Source of the DNA: an uncultured Collinsella sp.
GTDB lineage: Bacteria > Actinomycetota > Coriobacteriia > Coriobacteriales > Coriobacteriaceae
Reading direction: 5' to 3'
NCBI GenBank assembly: GCA_902491395.1
Contig: CABUHO010000012.1
Span: forward strand, 3,579-67,578
DNA: 64,000 nt
The translations under genes and the position numbers were made by a program. Below the pieces are notes generated by a model. That model searched no databases and had not been told where the DNA came from. It saw only the letters and a program-made list of their open reading frames with translations. Of the stretch, positions 34,482 through 42,577 are shown one piece after another (position 1 is the first letter of the stretch; each line of letters begins with the position of its first letter).

Positions 34482-35414
34482 ATGGCTCGTCGTACGCCTT
34501 CTCAACTGAATATGCTGCTCGCCGTCGATAAGCCGGTGGGCTGCACGTCCCACGATGTGGTTTCGCAATGCCGGCGCGCCCTCCATGAGCGGCGCGTCGG
34601 CCATGCCGGCACGCTCGACCCCATGGCATCGGGTGTCATGGTGGTGGGTGTGGGCCAGGCCACCCGTCTGCTGGGCATGCTCACGCTCGATACCAAAAGC
34701 TATGTCGCCGACATCTCGTTTGGCGCCGAGACCAATACCGATGATGCGGAGGGCGAGGCGCTCCGCACGGTGGCTGTTGCCAACGAGCTCCGCGATCCTG
34801 CCTATGCCCGTGAGCGCCTGGCCGCTATGCTGGGTCCGCAGATGCAGGTGCCGCCGGCGTTTTCGGCTATCTCGGTCAATGGCGTTCGCGCCTACAAGTC
34901 TGCTCGCGAGGGCAATGCGGTGGACCTACCTCCGCGCCCCGTCGAGGTCTATGCCGCCGACCTGATCGCCGTGGGCGGCGAAGGTGATACGTGTGTGTGG
35001 ACCGTGGCGTTCTCGGTGAGCAAGGGCACCTATATCCGTGCGCTTGCTCGCGACTTGGGCCGTGCCTGCGAGAGCGCCGCGCACATTTCCGCGCTGCGCC
35101 GCACGACCTCCGGTGTTGTTTCCATTGGCGCCTGTCATGCGGTCGAGGAGCTTTCTCCCGAGTCCGCGCCTGGCTTTGCCCTGGATCCCATTGCGGCCCT
35201 GGGCGCCACGCGTGTTGACTTGCCGGGCAATCTTGCCGACGATCTGCTCTGCGGCCGACGCATTCCCGTTGAGCGTGCGCTTGCCGATTTCGATACCTCG
35301 AAGTCGCCTTTTGCGTTGGTGCTCGATGGGGGACTCAAGGCGCTCGCCCGCATTGAGAGTGGCCGCTTTGTCATGGAGCACGTGTTTCCGCAGGTAATCG
35401 GCGGTGTTCGATGA
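34482..35414 (+). CDS. truB: tRNA pseudouridine(55) synthase
   Basis: A 310-residue enzyme making pseudouridine 55 in the T-loop of tRNAs. The N-terminal signature VDKPVGCTSHDVV is followed by the catalytic motif GHAGTLDPMASGVM, where Asp is the nucleophile, and later by TYIRALARDLG. The C-terminal region is a small PUA-like tail. The ribosome site is weak. The stop overlaps the ribF start (ATGA). Confidence 0.92.
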   Translation: MARRTPSQLNMLLAVDKPVGCTSHDVVSQCRRALHERRVGHAGTLDPMASGVMVVGVGQATRLLGMLTLDTKSYVADISFGAETNTDDAEGEALRTVAVANELRDPAYARERLAAMLGPQMQVPPAFSAISVNGVRAYKSAREGNAVDLPPRPVEVYAADLIAVGGEGDTCVWTVAFSVSKGTYIRALARDLGRACESAAHISALRRTTSGVVSIGACHAVEELSPESAPGFALDPIAALGATRVDLPGNLADDLLCGRRIPVERALADFDTSKSPFALVLDGGLKALARIESGRFVMEHVFPQVIGGVR

Positions 35415-36418
35415 TGTTGTCCGCTCGCGAGCTCGCGCGTATCTTTTTCGCGGGCGAGTCGGACGAGGCTCGCATCGTTACTGCCGATGCGTTTGATGAG
35501 TGCGAGCACTTGGGTGCCGCATCGATTGCCATCGGCGTGTTCGATGGTGTGCACCGTGGACACCAGGAACTCATCGAAGCGCTTGTCCGTGATGCCCGTG
35601 CCCATGGCTGCAAGGCGGTCGTGGTCACTTTCGATCCCGACCCGGACGTTGTGGTGAGCCCTTCGCCCGCTCAAAAATTGATGACGACGGCCGACCGTCT
35701 ACATGCCTTGGCTCAGACCGGGGTCGATGCGGTGGTGGCCGTTCCCTTTACGCCTGAGGTTGCGGCACTCGACCATGTCGGTTTTCTCGCACTGCTGTCA
35801 CGCGTGGTCGACATTCGTTCGATTCGCGTTGGCAGCGACTTTAGGCTGGGTCGCGGCGGTGCTTCTGGTGTTGCCGAGATGCGCGCCTGGGGTTCCGAGC
35901 ACGGCGTTGACGTGTATGGTCACGACCTGCTTTGCGAGGGCGGTGAGGCCATTTGCGCCACCCGCATTCGTCATGAGCTGGGACAGGGCCATGTGGAGCT
36001 TGCTGCTGAGTTGCTCGGCCGCCCGTATATGCTGCGTGGCGGTGTTGTTCGCGGCCGTCATGAGGGTTCTGGCATGGGCTTTCCCACGGCAAACCTTCAG
36101 GTTCCCGACGGCATTCAGGTGCCTGCCGATGGCGTGTATGAGGGTCTGGTGCTGGTCGATGACACTGCGTGGCCTGCTGCCGTTAATGTCGGCCTGCCGC
36201 CGACGTACGCCGATGATGCCGCTTCATCGCATCTCGAGGCTAACTTAATTGGTTATACGGGCGACCTGTACGGCGCTTCCGTTTCGCTGGCGTTTACGCG
36301 CTGGCTGCGTCCCTCGCGTGTGTTCGAATCGCTGGATGAGTTGATTGCGACCGTCGAGGGGAATATCGAGGACATTCGTCATAACTTGGGTGAGCAGGGG
36401 GTGAGCATCCGTGATTAG
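35411..36418 (+). CDS. ribF: bifunctional riboflavin kinase/FAD synthetase
   Basis: A 335-residue protein making FMN and then FAD from riboflavin and ATP. The N-terminal FAD synthetase domain has IGVFDGVHRGHQ (an HxGH-type nucleotidyl-transferase motif), and the C-terminal kinase domain has GMGFPTANL and NVGLPPTY. The length is typical. It overlaps truB at its start and dnaG at its end (GTGATTAG), so it is translationally coupled. Confidence 0.92.
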   Translation: MMLSARELARIFFAGESDEARIVTADAFDECEHLGAASIAIGVFDGVHRGHQELIEALVRDARAHGCKAVVVTFDPDPDVVVSPSPAQKLMTTADRLHALAQTGVDAVVAVPFTPEVAALDHVGFLALLSRVVDIRSIRVGSDFRLGRGGASGVAEMRAWGSEHGVDVYGHDLLCEGGEAICATRIRHELGQGHVELAAELLGRPYMLRGGVVRGRHEGSGMGFPTANLQVPDGIQVPADGVYEGLVLVDDTAWPAAVNVGLPPTYADDAASSHLEANLIGYTGDLYGASVSLAFTRWLRPSRVFESLDELIATVEGNIEDIRHNLGEQGVSIRD

Positions 36419-38519
36419 CGATGAGGAAAAAGATCAGGTACGTGCTGCGTCCGACCTGGTTGCCATCGTGCAGGAAACGGTTGAGCTCAAGCCCCGCGGC
36501 CATGAGTTTTGGGGCTGCTGCCCGTTTCATGGCGAAAAGACTCCGTCCTTCCACATTATTCCCGCCACGCAGGTGTGGCATTGTTTTGGCTGTGGCGAGG
36601 GTGGCGACGTCTTCACCTATATCATGAAGCGCGAGAACCTGAGCTTTCCCGAGTCAATCCGCTATTTGGCCGATCGTGCGGGTATTGAGCTGCATGACAC
36701 CGGAGATCGTCGCGAGCGCGGTACCAAGCGTGCCCGCATCTACGATCTGTGTGCCGAGACCGCCCAGTTCTACCACACCATGCTTATGCGCGGTAAGGAC
36801 GGCCGTCCACGCGAGTACTTTGCCAGCCGTGGTATGGGTGGCGACGTCTGCCGCCGCTACTGCCTGGGCTTTGCACCGGGCCGCAACGCGCTGGTGTCGC
36901 ACCTGTCCCAGGCGGGTTTTACCCCGCAGGAGATGATCGACGCCAACGTTGCCGTGAGCCGCGGGCGCGGGCAGCTTGCCGACCGCTTCTACGACCGCGT
37001 GATGTTTCCCATCTTTGACGAACAGGGTCACAACATTGCCTTTGGCGGTCGCATCATGGGTGACGGTCAACCCAAGTACCTCAATACTGCCGAGACGAGC
37101 GTGTTTCATAAAAAGCGAAACCTCTACGGCTTTAATTGGGCCAAGGAGTTTATCGTTGCGCAGGATACCGCCATCGTGGTGGAGGGCTATACCGACTGCA
37201 TCGCCTGCTGGGAGGCGGGGATTAAAAACGTTGTCGCCACGCTGGGCACCGCGCTCACGGAGCATCACGTCAAGACGCTCACCCGCTTTGCTAAGCGCAT
37301 CGTCTATATGTTTGACGGAGACGCCGCGGGCCAGAAGGCCGCCCGCCGTGCGATTCAGTTTATCGAGCAGGATTCGATGGATCTGCGCTGCGTGGTGCTG
37401 CCCGACGGCAACGATCCCATGGAGTTCATCACGGCGCACGGCGGAGAGGAGCTGCAGAAACGCATTGACGCCGCCGAGCCGCTCATGGACTTTGTCTACC
37501 GTTCGCTGCAGGAGTCGAGTGACATCACCACGCCGGGCGGTCGTGCCAAGGCGCTGGAAGATGCGCTGACGCTTATCTATCCGCTGCGCGATAGCTATAT
37601 GATCGACACATACTTTATCCAGATTGCCGATCTGCTGGGTTTGGATCTGGAGACGGTTCGCGCGAGTTCGGGTCGCGTGTTTCGCGATGTCGCCAAGCGC
37701 GAGGATGCGGAACGACGTCGTGAGCAGAACTATGAACGCCAGCGGGCGCAAGCCGAGCGCTCTGGTAGCGCGGGCGGTCGGACGTCTGGTTCGCAGGGGG
37801 CATCTCGCGGTGCTTGGGCATCGGGCGCGACGCCGCCGGTGTCCGCGCCGGTCGAAGAAGAGCCGTATGACTACGTCCCGCTCGATGCCTACGGTGTCGC
37901 GCCCGTGGAGGTCGTCGACGACCTGCCGCCGATCGACGTGCCTGATGGTATGGATGCTGTGCCTGTGACTGATGGTTCGGGCGTTCCGGCTGCGGCGGCG
38001 CCGATGGTTCTTACTGATCTTGAGCGCAAGTCCTTGGCAGGGGAGCGCGAGCTGTTGACCATGCTCACGAGCTACCCCGACCTGTTCCGGACATATGCCG
38101 ACCGCATCTGCTCTATCGAGTGGGTTGACCCACGTCACGAGTCCATCGCATGGGCCGTGCTGGCAACGCCGCCGGGAACCGATCCTGCAGCCTGCATGGA
38201 TGCGGCGCGCTCGGTGTGTCCCGAGGCGGCAACGCTTGTGAGCGCCGGGCGCATCTCTGCGACGAGCAAACACCCCACCGAGACGAACATCGTGTTCATG
38301 CTCGATACGCTCGAGCTCTACACCATCAAGCGCCGCATGCGTGCCGCACAGGCTAAGCTGCGTCAGGACCGTTCGCTCGATGATGAGGCCCGTCGCGCGC
38401 TGACCGTGCAGGCCGCGCAGGATTCGCAGCGTCAACGCGAGCTGCAAAAGTCTATCGGCGGCGTGGCGGACCCGTTCCGTTTGATCGGTCTGGAGGCCGC
38501 AGGCACCGAACAGGCCTAG
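36411..38519 (+). CDS. dnaG: DNA primase
   Basis: A 702-residue primase. The N-terminal CHC2 zinc finger (CCPFHGEKTPSFH, then CFGCGEGGD) is followed by the primase core, the Toprim domain (VVEGYTDCIACWEAG; MFDGDAAG) and a helicase-binding C-terminal domain. Between Toprim and the C-terminus there is a low-complexity Gly/Ser/Pro-rich linker (about residues 440-530), longer than in many primases. A GTG start overlaps ribF. It makes RNA primers for replication with DnaB. Confidence 0.93.
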   Translation: MISDEEKDQVRAASDLVAIVQETVELKPRGHEFWGCCPFHGEKTPSFHIIPATQVWHCFGCGEGGDVFTYIMKRENLSFPESIRYLADRAGIELHDTGDRRERGTKRARIYDLCAETAQFYHTMLMRGKDGRPREYFASRGMGGDVCRRYCLGFAPGRNALVSHLSQAGFTPQEMIDANVAVSRGRGQLADRFYDRVMFPIFDEQGHNIAFGGRIMGDGQPKYLNTAETSVFHKKRNLYGFNWAKEFIVAQDTAIVVEGYTDCIACWEAGIKNVVATLGTALTEHHVKTLTRFAKRIVYMFDGDAAGQKAARRAIQFIEQDSMDLRCVVLPDGNDPMEFITAHGGEELQKRIDAAEPLMDFVYRSLQESSDITTPGGRAKALEDALTLIYPLRDSYMIDTYFIQIADLLGLDLETVRASSGRVFRDVAKREDAERRREQNYERQRAQAERSGSAGGRTSGSQGASRGAWASGATPPVSAPVEEEPYDYVPLDAYGVAPVEVVDDLPPIDVPDGMDAVPVTDGSGVPAAAAPMVLTDLERKSLAGERELLTMLTSYPDLFRTYADRICSIEWVDPRHESIAWAVLATPPGTDPAACMDAARSVCPEAATLVSAGRISATSKHPTETNIVFMLDTLELYTIKRRMRAAQAKLRQDRSLDDEARRALTVQAAQDSQRQRELQKSIGGVADPFRLIGLEAAGTEQA

Positions 38520-38629
38520 ATGTTGTGGTCAACCAGCGTATTCTCGCCTATATCCAGTCCTCTTTTTGGGTATAGACGCCTATGTGTGTGCTAAAGTATT
38601 GAGTCCTGTGGACTATGAAGGGAGAATCT

Positions 38630-39979
38630 GTGCCAAAAAAGACTGAGAGCACGGGTACTGGGCTGGAATCCTACGTTGCAAAGCTCATGGGCAACGGCTC
38701 AAACAGGACTTCGGTAACCGAGGACGAGATTCAGGTCGCCCTGAAGGATATCGATGTTTCTGACGAGCAGCTCACCGCGGTGTATTCCGCGCTGCGCAAC
38801 AGCGGCATCCAGATTATCTCCGCGAGCGGAAACGACGACGCCCCCATGGACGTCGACGATGACGATAACGATACCGATACTGACGATTTCGATGATGACG
38901 ACAAGCACGATTCCGGCTCGCTCGACGATCACGAGCTCAAGATGGCCCGTCAGGCCGACGCCGAGATGGGTTCTTCCAAGAGCAAGAAGAAGCGCACCGT
39001 GCGCACGTCCCGTTCACGCTCCCGCGTGCGTGGTATCGATGCCTCCACGGTGATGCTGACCGGCGATCCGGTTCGTATGTACCTCAAGGAGATCGGCAAG
39101 GTCGACCTGCTGACCGCCTCCGAAGAGGTCGATCTGGCTATGAAGATCGAGGCCGGTCTTGAGGCCACCGAGAAGCTCGAGGCTGCCGATGCCGGTGAGC
39201 TCGAGCTCACGCGTGCCGAGATGCGTCGTCTTACGCGCATTGAGAACGTCGGCCTTGAAGCCAAGCAGGCACTCATCAGCGCAAACCTGCGTCTGGTTGT
39301 CTCCATTGCCAAGCGCTATGTCGGCCGCGGCATGCTGTTCCTTGACCTGATCCAGGAGGGCAACCTCGGTCTGATTCGCGCCGTCGAGAAGTTCGACTAC
39401 CAGAAGGGCTTCAAGTTCTCCACGTACGCCACGTGGTGGATTCGTCAGGCCATTACGCGCGCCATTGCCGACCAGGCCCGTACCATCCGTATTCCCGTGC
39501 ACATGGTCGAGACCATCAACAAGCTCGTCCGTGTGCAGCGCCAGCTCCTTCAGGACCTGGGCCGCGACCCGACCCCCGAGGAGATCGGTGCCGAGATGGA
39601 CATGAGCGCCGACCGCGTCCGCGAGATCCAGAAGATCTCGCAGGAGCCCGTGTCGCTTGAGACTCCCATCGGCGAGGAAGAGGATTCCCAGCTGGGCGAC
39701 TTCATAGAGGACTCCCAGGCAATCGTTCCGCCCGATGCCGCCAGCTTCTCCATGCTACAGGAGCAGCTCACCCAGGTGCTCGACTCGCTTGCCGATCGTG
39801 AGCGCAAGGTTATCGAGCTGCGCTTTGGCCTTGTCGACGGGCATCCCCGCACACTCGAGGAAGTCGGCCGCGAGTTTGGCGTCACGCGCGAGCGTATCCG
39901 CCAGATCGAGTCCAAGACCCTGGCCAAGCTTCGTCACCCGAGTCGCAGCAGCAAGCTGAAGGACTACATCGAGTCATAA
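38630..39979 (+). CDS. rpoD: primary RNA polymerase sigma factor
   Basis: A 449-residue housekeeping sigma factor. An acidic Asp-rich stretch (about residues 80-100) and a basic patch precede region 1.2 (DPVRMYLKEIG). Regions 2 (LRLVVSIAKRY, FSTYATWWIRQAITRAI), 3 and 4 (TLEEVGREFGVTRERIRQIE) are complete. The GTG at 38630 has AAGGGAG just upstream; an in-frame ATG fifteen bases earlier lacks a site. It follows dnaG as in the classical macromolecular-synthesis operon but after a 110-base gap. Confidence 0.94.
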   Translation: MPKKTESTGTGLESYVAKLMGNGSNRTSVTEDEIQVALKDIDVSDEQLTAVYSALRNSGIQIISASGNDDAPMDVDDDDNDTDTDDFDDDDKHDSGSLDDHELKMARQADAEMGSSKSKKKRTVRTSRSRSRVRGIDASTVMLTGDPVRMYLKEIGKVDLLTASEEVDLAMKIEAGLEATEKLEAADAGELELTRAEMRRLTRIENVGLEAKQALISANLRLVVSIAKRYVGRGMLFLDLIQEGNLGLIRAVEKFDYQKGFKFSTYATWWIRQAITRAIADQARTIRIPVHMVETINKLVRVQRQLLQDLGRDPTPEEIGAEMDMSADRVREIQKISQEPVSLETPIGEEEDSQLGDFIEDSQAIVPPDAASFSMLQEQLTQVLDSLADRERKVIELRFGLVDGHPRTLEEVGREFGVTRERIRQIESKTLAKLRHPSRSSKLKDYIES

Positions 39980-39992
39980 CCTCGCAAGCAAG

Positions 39993-40028
39993 AAGCGCCC
40001 TCAAGCACATCCGCTTGGGGGCGCTTTC
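39993..40028 (+). terminator. intrinsic terminator after rpoD
   Basis: AAGCGCCC with CAAGC pairs with GCTTG and GGGCGCTT around a six-base loop and is followed by TTCATG. It lies fourteen bases after the rpoD stop. Confidence 0.75.
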
Positions 40029-40033
40029 ATGTG

Positions 40034-40057
40034 GTCATTGGGGACGTCCCCAATGAC
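40034..40057. repeat. 24-bp perfect palindrome, a copy of a dispersed repeat
   Basis: The half-site GTCATTGGGGAC is followed by its exact reverse complement. A closely similar palindrome (core ATTGGGGACGTCC) lies at 60335-60364. It is intergenic, between the rpoD terminator and the tRNA promoter. Confidence 0.7.
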
Positions 40058-40085
40058 TAGGTCGGAAAAATTCTTAAAAAAGTTC

Positions 40086-40113
40086 TTGCCCTAAGCTGAT
40101 TCGTCCGTATAAT
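40086..40113 (+). promoter_or_regulatory. promoter of the tRNA-Asn pair
   Basis: TTGCCC (40086-40091) and a consensus TATAAT (40108-40113) are 16 bases apart, about 30 bases upstream of the first tRNA gene. Confidence 0.7.
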
Positions 40114-40143
40114 AAACTTCGTTGCTTGAGAGCACGCACCTAT

Positions 40144-40218
40144 TCCTCGGTAGCTCAATGGTAGAGCACGCGGCTGTTAACCGCGCTGTTGTAGGTTCGA
40201 GTCCTACCCGGGGAGCCA
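40144..40218 (+). tRNA. tRNA-Asn (GTT)
   Basis: A complete 75-base cloverleaf: acceptor TCCTCGG with CCGGGGA, D-arm GCTC/GAGC, anticodon arm CGCGG-CTGTTAA-CCGCG with anticodon GTT, T-arm GTAGG-TTCGAGT-CCTAC, discriminator G and an encoded CCA. Confidence 0.96.
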
Positions 40219-40228
40219 GAATTTCTCA

Positions 40229-40248
40229 GCCCATTCCGCTGGGCTTTT
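40229..40248 (+). terminator. hairpin between the two tRNA genes
   Basis: AGCCCA and TGGGCT pair around a six-base loop and are followed by TTTAAAT. It may terminate or process the first tRNA transcript. Confidence 0.45.
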
Positions 40249-40252
40249 AAAT

Positions 40253-40327
40253 TCCTCGGTAGCTCAATGGTAGAGCACGCGGCTGTTAACCGCGCTGTTG
40301 TAGGTTCGAGTCCTACCCGGGGAGCCA
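40253..40327 (+). tRNA. tRNA-Asn (GTT), second identical copy
   Basis: Identical over all 75 bases to the first copy, including the encoded CCA, and starting 109 bases after it. The spacer differs from the DNA before the first copy, so this is a duplicated gene rather than a long repeat. Confidence 0.96.
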
Positions 40328-40333
40328 GGTTGT

Positions 40334-40363
40334 AAAACCCGTCGCTTATGCGGCGGGTTTTTT
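40334..40363 (+). terminator. intrinsic terminator after the tRNA genes
   Basis: AAAACCCG (40334-40341) pairs with CGGGTTTT (40354-40361), extended by an inner CGC/GCG stem, with TTTTTT at the end. Confidence 0.8.
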
Positions 40364-40521
40364 CATGCCGCGACCACTTGACTCGAACGTTGCCATATCA
40401 ACATTTCGTGTCGAGGATGTAATCCCGCGACCCACCACCTCAACATGGCGCGGTCGTTGTAGAATATTGCAATGATTGCTCCCACGACATGGTGCCGTGA
40501 GCACCAGATAAGGAGATTCTT

Positions 40522-40878
40522 GTGTCTGAGACCATTAACGGCAGCCTGAGCGTCTCGAACGACGTTATTGCCGATATTGCCGGTTATGCCGCGATGACGT
40601 GCTATGGCGTCGTCGGTATGGCTGAGCAGCTCCAAGGCGCCGAGAGCGTGCGCCTGCTTGCCGGTCAGCGCCTCCGCAAGGGCGTGCTTGTCTCCGCCGA
40701 CGAGAACGGCCTTACGGTCGATCTTCACGTCGTGCTCGAGAACGGCGTCAACATGAAGTCCGTCTGCCACAATCTTTCGAGCTCCGTTGCCTTCACCCTG
40801 CAGGAGATCGCCCAGATCGATCCCGCCAGCCTTAAGATCGGCATCCATATCGACGCGCTCAAGAGCCGTCTGAACTAG
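40522..40878 (+). CDS. Asp23/Gls24 family envelope stress protein
   Basis: A 118-residue protein of the Asp23/Gls24 (YloU-like) family: the start INGSLSVSNDVIADIAGYAAM, then VDLHVVLENGVNMKSVCHNL, and the helical C-terminus. Members are small cytoplasmic or membrane-linked proteins; YloU is encoded next to the DAK-type YloV/FakA gene in Firmicutes, as here. A GTG start follows AAGGAG. Confidence 0.88.
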   Translation: MSETINGSLSVSNDVIADIAGYAAMTCYGVVGMAEQLQGAESVRLLAGQRLRKGVLVSADENGLTVDLHVVLENGVNMKSVCHNLSSSVAFTLQEIAQIDPASLKIGIHIDALKSRLN

Positions 40879-40905
40879 CATCCGAAAACGGAGATTCAAA
40901 TACCC

Positions 40906-42567
40906 ATGATTGCAAAGACCATTCGCACCTGTTTTCCGATCGCTGCGGCTGCCGTTTCCGACAAGGCCGAGGAGATCAACAAGCTCAACGTCTTCCCCGT
41001 GCCCGACGGTGACACCGGCACCAACATGTCGCTCACGCTCGCCTCGGTGACCAAGGAGCTCTCCGCCCTTCCCGCCGATGCCGACATGGAGGCCATTGCC
41101 GGCGCCATCACCCACGGCTCCCTGATGGGCGCCCGCGGCAACTCCGGCGTCATCACCTCGCAGATCCTGCGCGGCGTAGCCGAGGGCCTTGTCTCCGCCG
41201 ACGAGCCCATTACGTCCGCCAACATCGCCTTCGCCTTCCGTCGTGCCGTCAAGGTTGCCTTCCAGGCCGTCCGTAAGCCCATCGAGGGTACGATCCTCAC
41301 GGTGCTGCGCGATGTCTCGACCAAGGCCGACGAGTGCGAGAAGAAGAAGTTCTCGGCCGAGGACGCGCTCGACGCCATCGTCGTCGAGGCATATCAGTCC
41401 GTCGCTCGCACGCCCGACCTGCTGCCCGTTCTGAAGGAGAACGGCGTGGTTGACTCCGGCGCCTTCGGCTTTGCTATTTTCCTTGAGAACTTTGTTGCCG
41501 CCGCTCTTGGTCGCAGCACCGTTGTCGAGGATTTCTCCGCCACGTTTGATTCCGCTGGCTCTGCCCGCGACGCGGCTCTTGGTCGTGTTGAGATCGAGGC
41601 TAACGACGACTGGGAGGGCTCGGAGTTCCGTTACTGCAATGAGTTCCTGTTTAAGGCCGACGCCCCGTTTGACGAGGACGAGTGCCTTAAGTTCCTGGGT
41701 TCCATGGGCGACTGTGAGCTGCTCGTGGGCGCATATCCCGATTACAAGATTCATGTGCACTCCAACACCCCCAACCTGGTGCTCGAGCACATGCTGCAGC
41801 TTGGTCAGATCTACGAGGTCTTTATCCACAACATGGAGATGGAGGCCCACGACCGTACCGCCAAGATTCATGAGGACCAGGAGAAGGCTGCCGAGCCCGC
41901 CAAGGCGTTGGGCTTTGTCGCCGTTGCCGCCGGTTCGGGCGAGGCCGACATCCTCAAGTCCCTCGGCGTCGACGTGATCGTGTCGGGTGGTCAGACCATG
42001 AACCCCTCGACCGCCGACCTGCTGGGCGCGGTGGACCAGGTCAACGCGACCTCGGTCATCATTCTGCCCAATAACGGCAACATCCGCATGGCTGCTGAGG
42101 CCGCAGCCTCTGCCTGCACCGATAAGAAGGTCGCCGTCGTTCCCACCAAGACCGTTCCTCAGGCCTTCTCCGCGCTGTTCGCGGTCCTGCCCGATTCCGA
42201 GCTTGAGGATGCAGTCGCCGCTATGGTTGACGCCATCAGTGAGGTTCGCGATGGCGAGGTCACCCGTGCCGTGCGCGATTCCAGCGCCTCCGACGGCTCG
42301 CCGATTCACTCCGGTGACGTCATGGGTATCATTGCCGGCTCCATCGATGTGGTCGGCTCCGACGTGAAGCAGGTCACGCTCGATTGCATCAACCGTATGC
42401 AGGAGGAAGAGGAGGGCGACGCGCTGACGATTCTGGCCGGCGAGGAGCTGTCCGACGAGGCCTTCCAGGAGATCGTCGACGCTATCGAGGAGGCTCAGCC
42501 CGATCTTGAGATTGACGCCCATCGTGGCGAGCAGCCGCTCTATCCCGTGATCTTCTCGATCGAGTAG
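40906..42567 (+). CDS. fakA: fatty acid kinase catalytic subunit FakA-like (DAK2/YloV)
   Basis: A 553-residue protein. The N-terminal DhaL domain has NVFPVPDGDTGTNM (Asp ligands for Mg-ATP) and GARGNSGVITSQIL. A middle linker and a C-terminal DegV-like/FakA domain (SNTPNLVLEHMLQLG) follow. FakA with a FakB fatty-acid binding protein phosphorylates exogenous fatty acids for phospholipid synthesis. It follows the Asp23 gene and precedes recG, a common Gram-positive order. Confidence 0.88.
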   Translation: MIAKTIRTCFPIAAAAVSDKAEEINKLNVFPVPDGDTGTNMSLTLASVTKELSALPADADMEAIAGAITHGSLMGARGNSGVITSQILRGVAEGLVSADEPITSANIAFAFRRAVKVAFQAVRKPIEGTILTVLRDVSTKADECEKKKFSAEDALDAIVVEAYQSVARTPDLLPVLKENGVVDSGAFGFAIFLENFVAAALGRSTVVEDFSATFDSAGSARDAALGRVEIEANDDWEGSEFRYCNEFLFKADAPFDEDECLKFLGSMGDCELLVGAYPDYKIHVHSNTPNLVLEHMLQLGQIYEVFIHNMEMEAHDRTAKIHEDQEKAAEPAKALGFVAVAAGSGEADILKSLGVDVIVSGGQTMNPSTADLLGAVDQVNATSVIILPNNGNIRMAAEAAASACTDKKVAVVPTKTVPQAFSALFAVLPDSELEDAVAAMVDAISEVRDGEVTRAVRDSSASDGSPIHSGDVMGIIAGSIDVVGSDVKQVTLDCINRMQEEEEGDALTILAGEELSDEAFQEIVDAIEEAQPDLEIDAHRGEQPLYPVIFSIE

Positions 42568-42577
42568 GCAACTGTCC

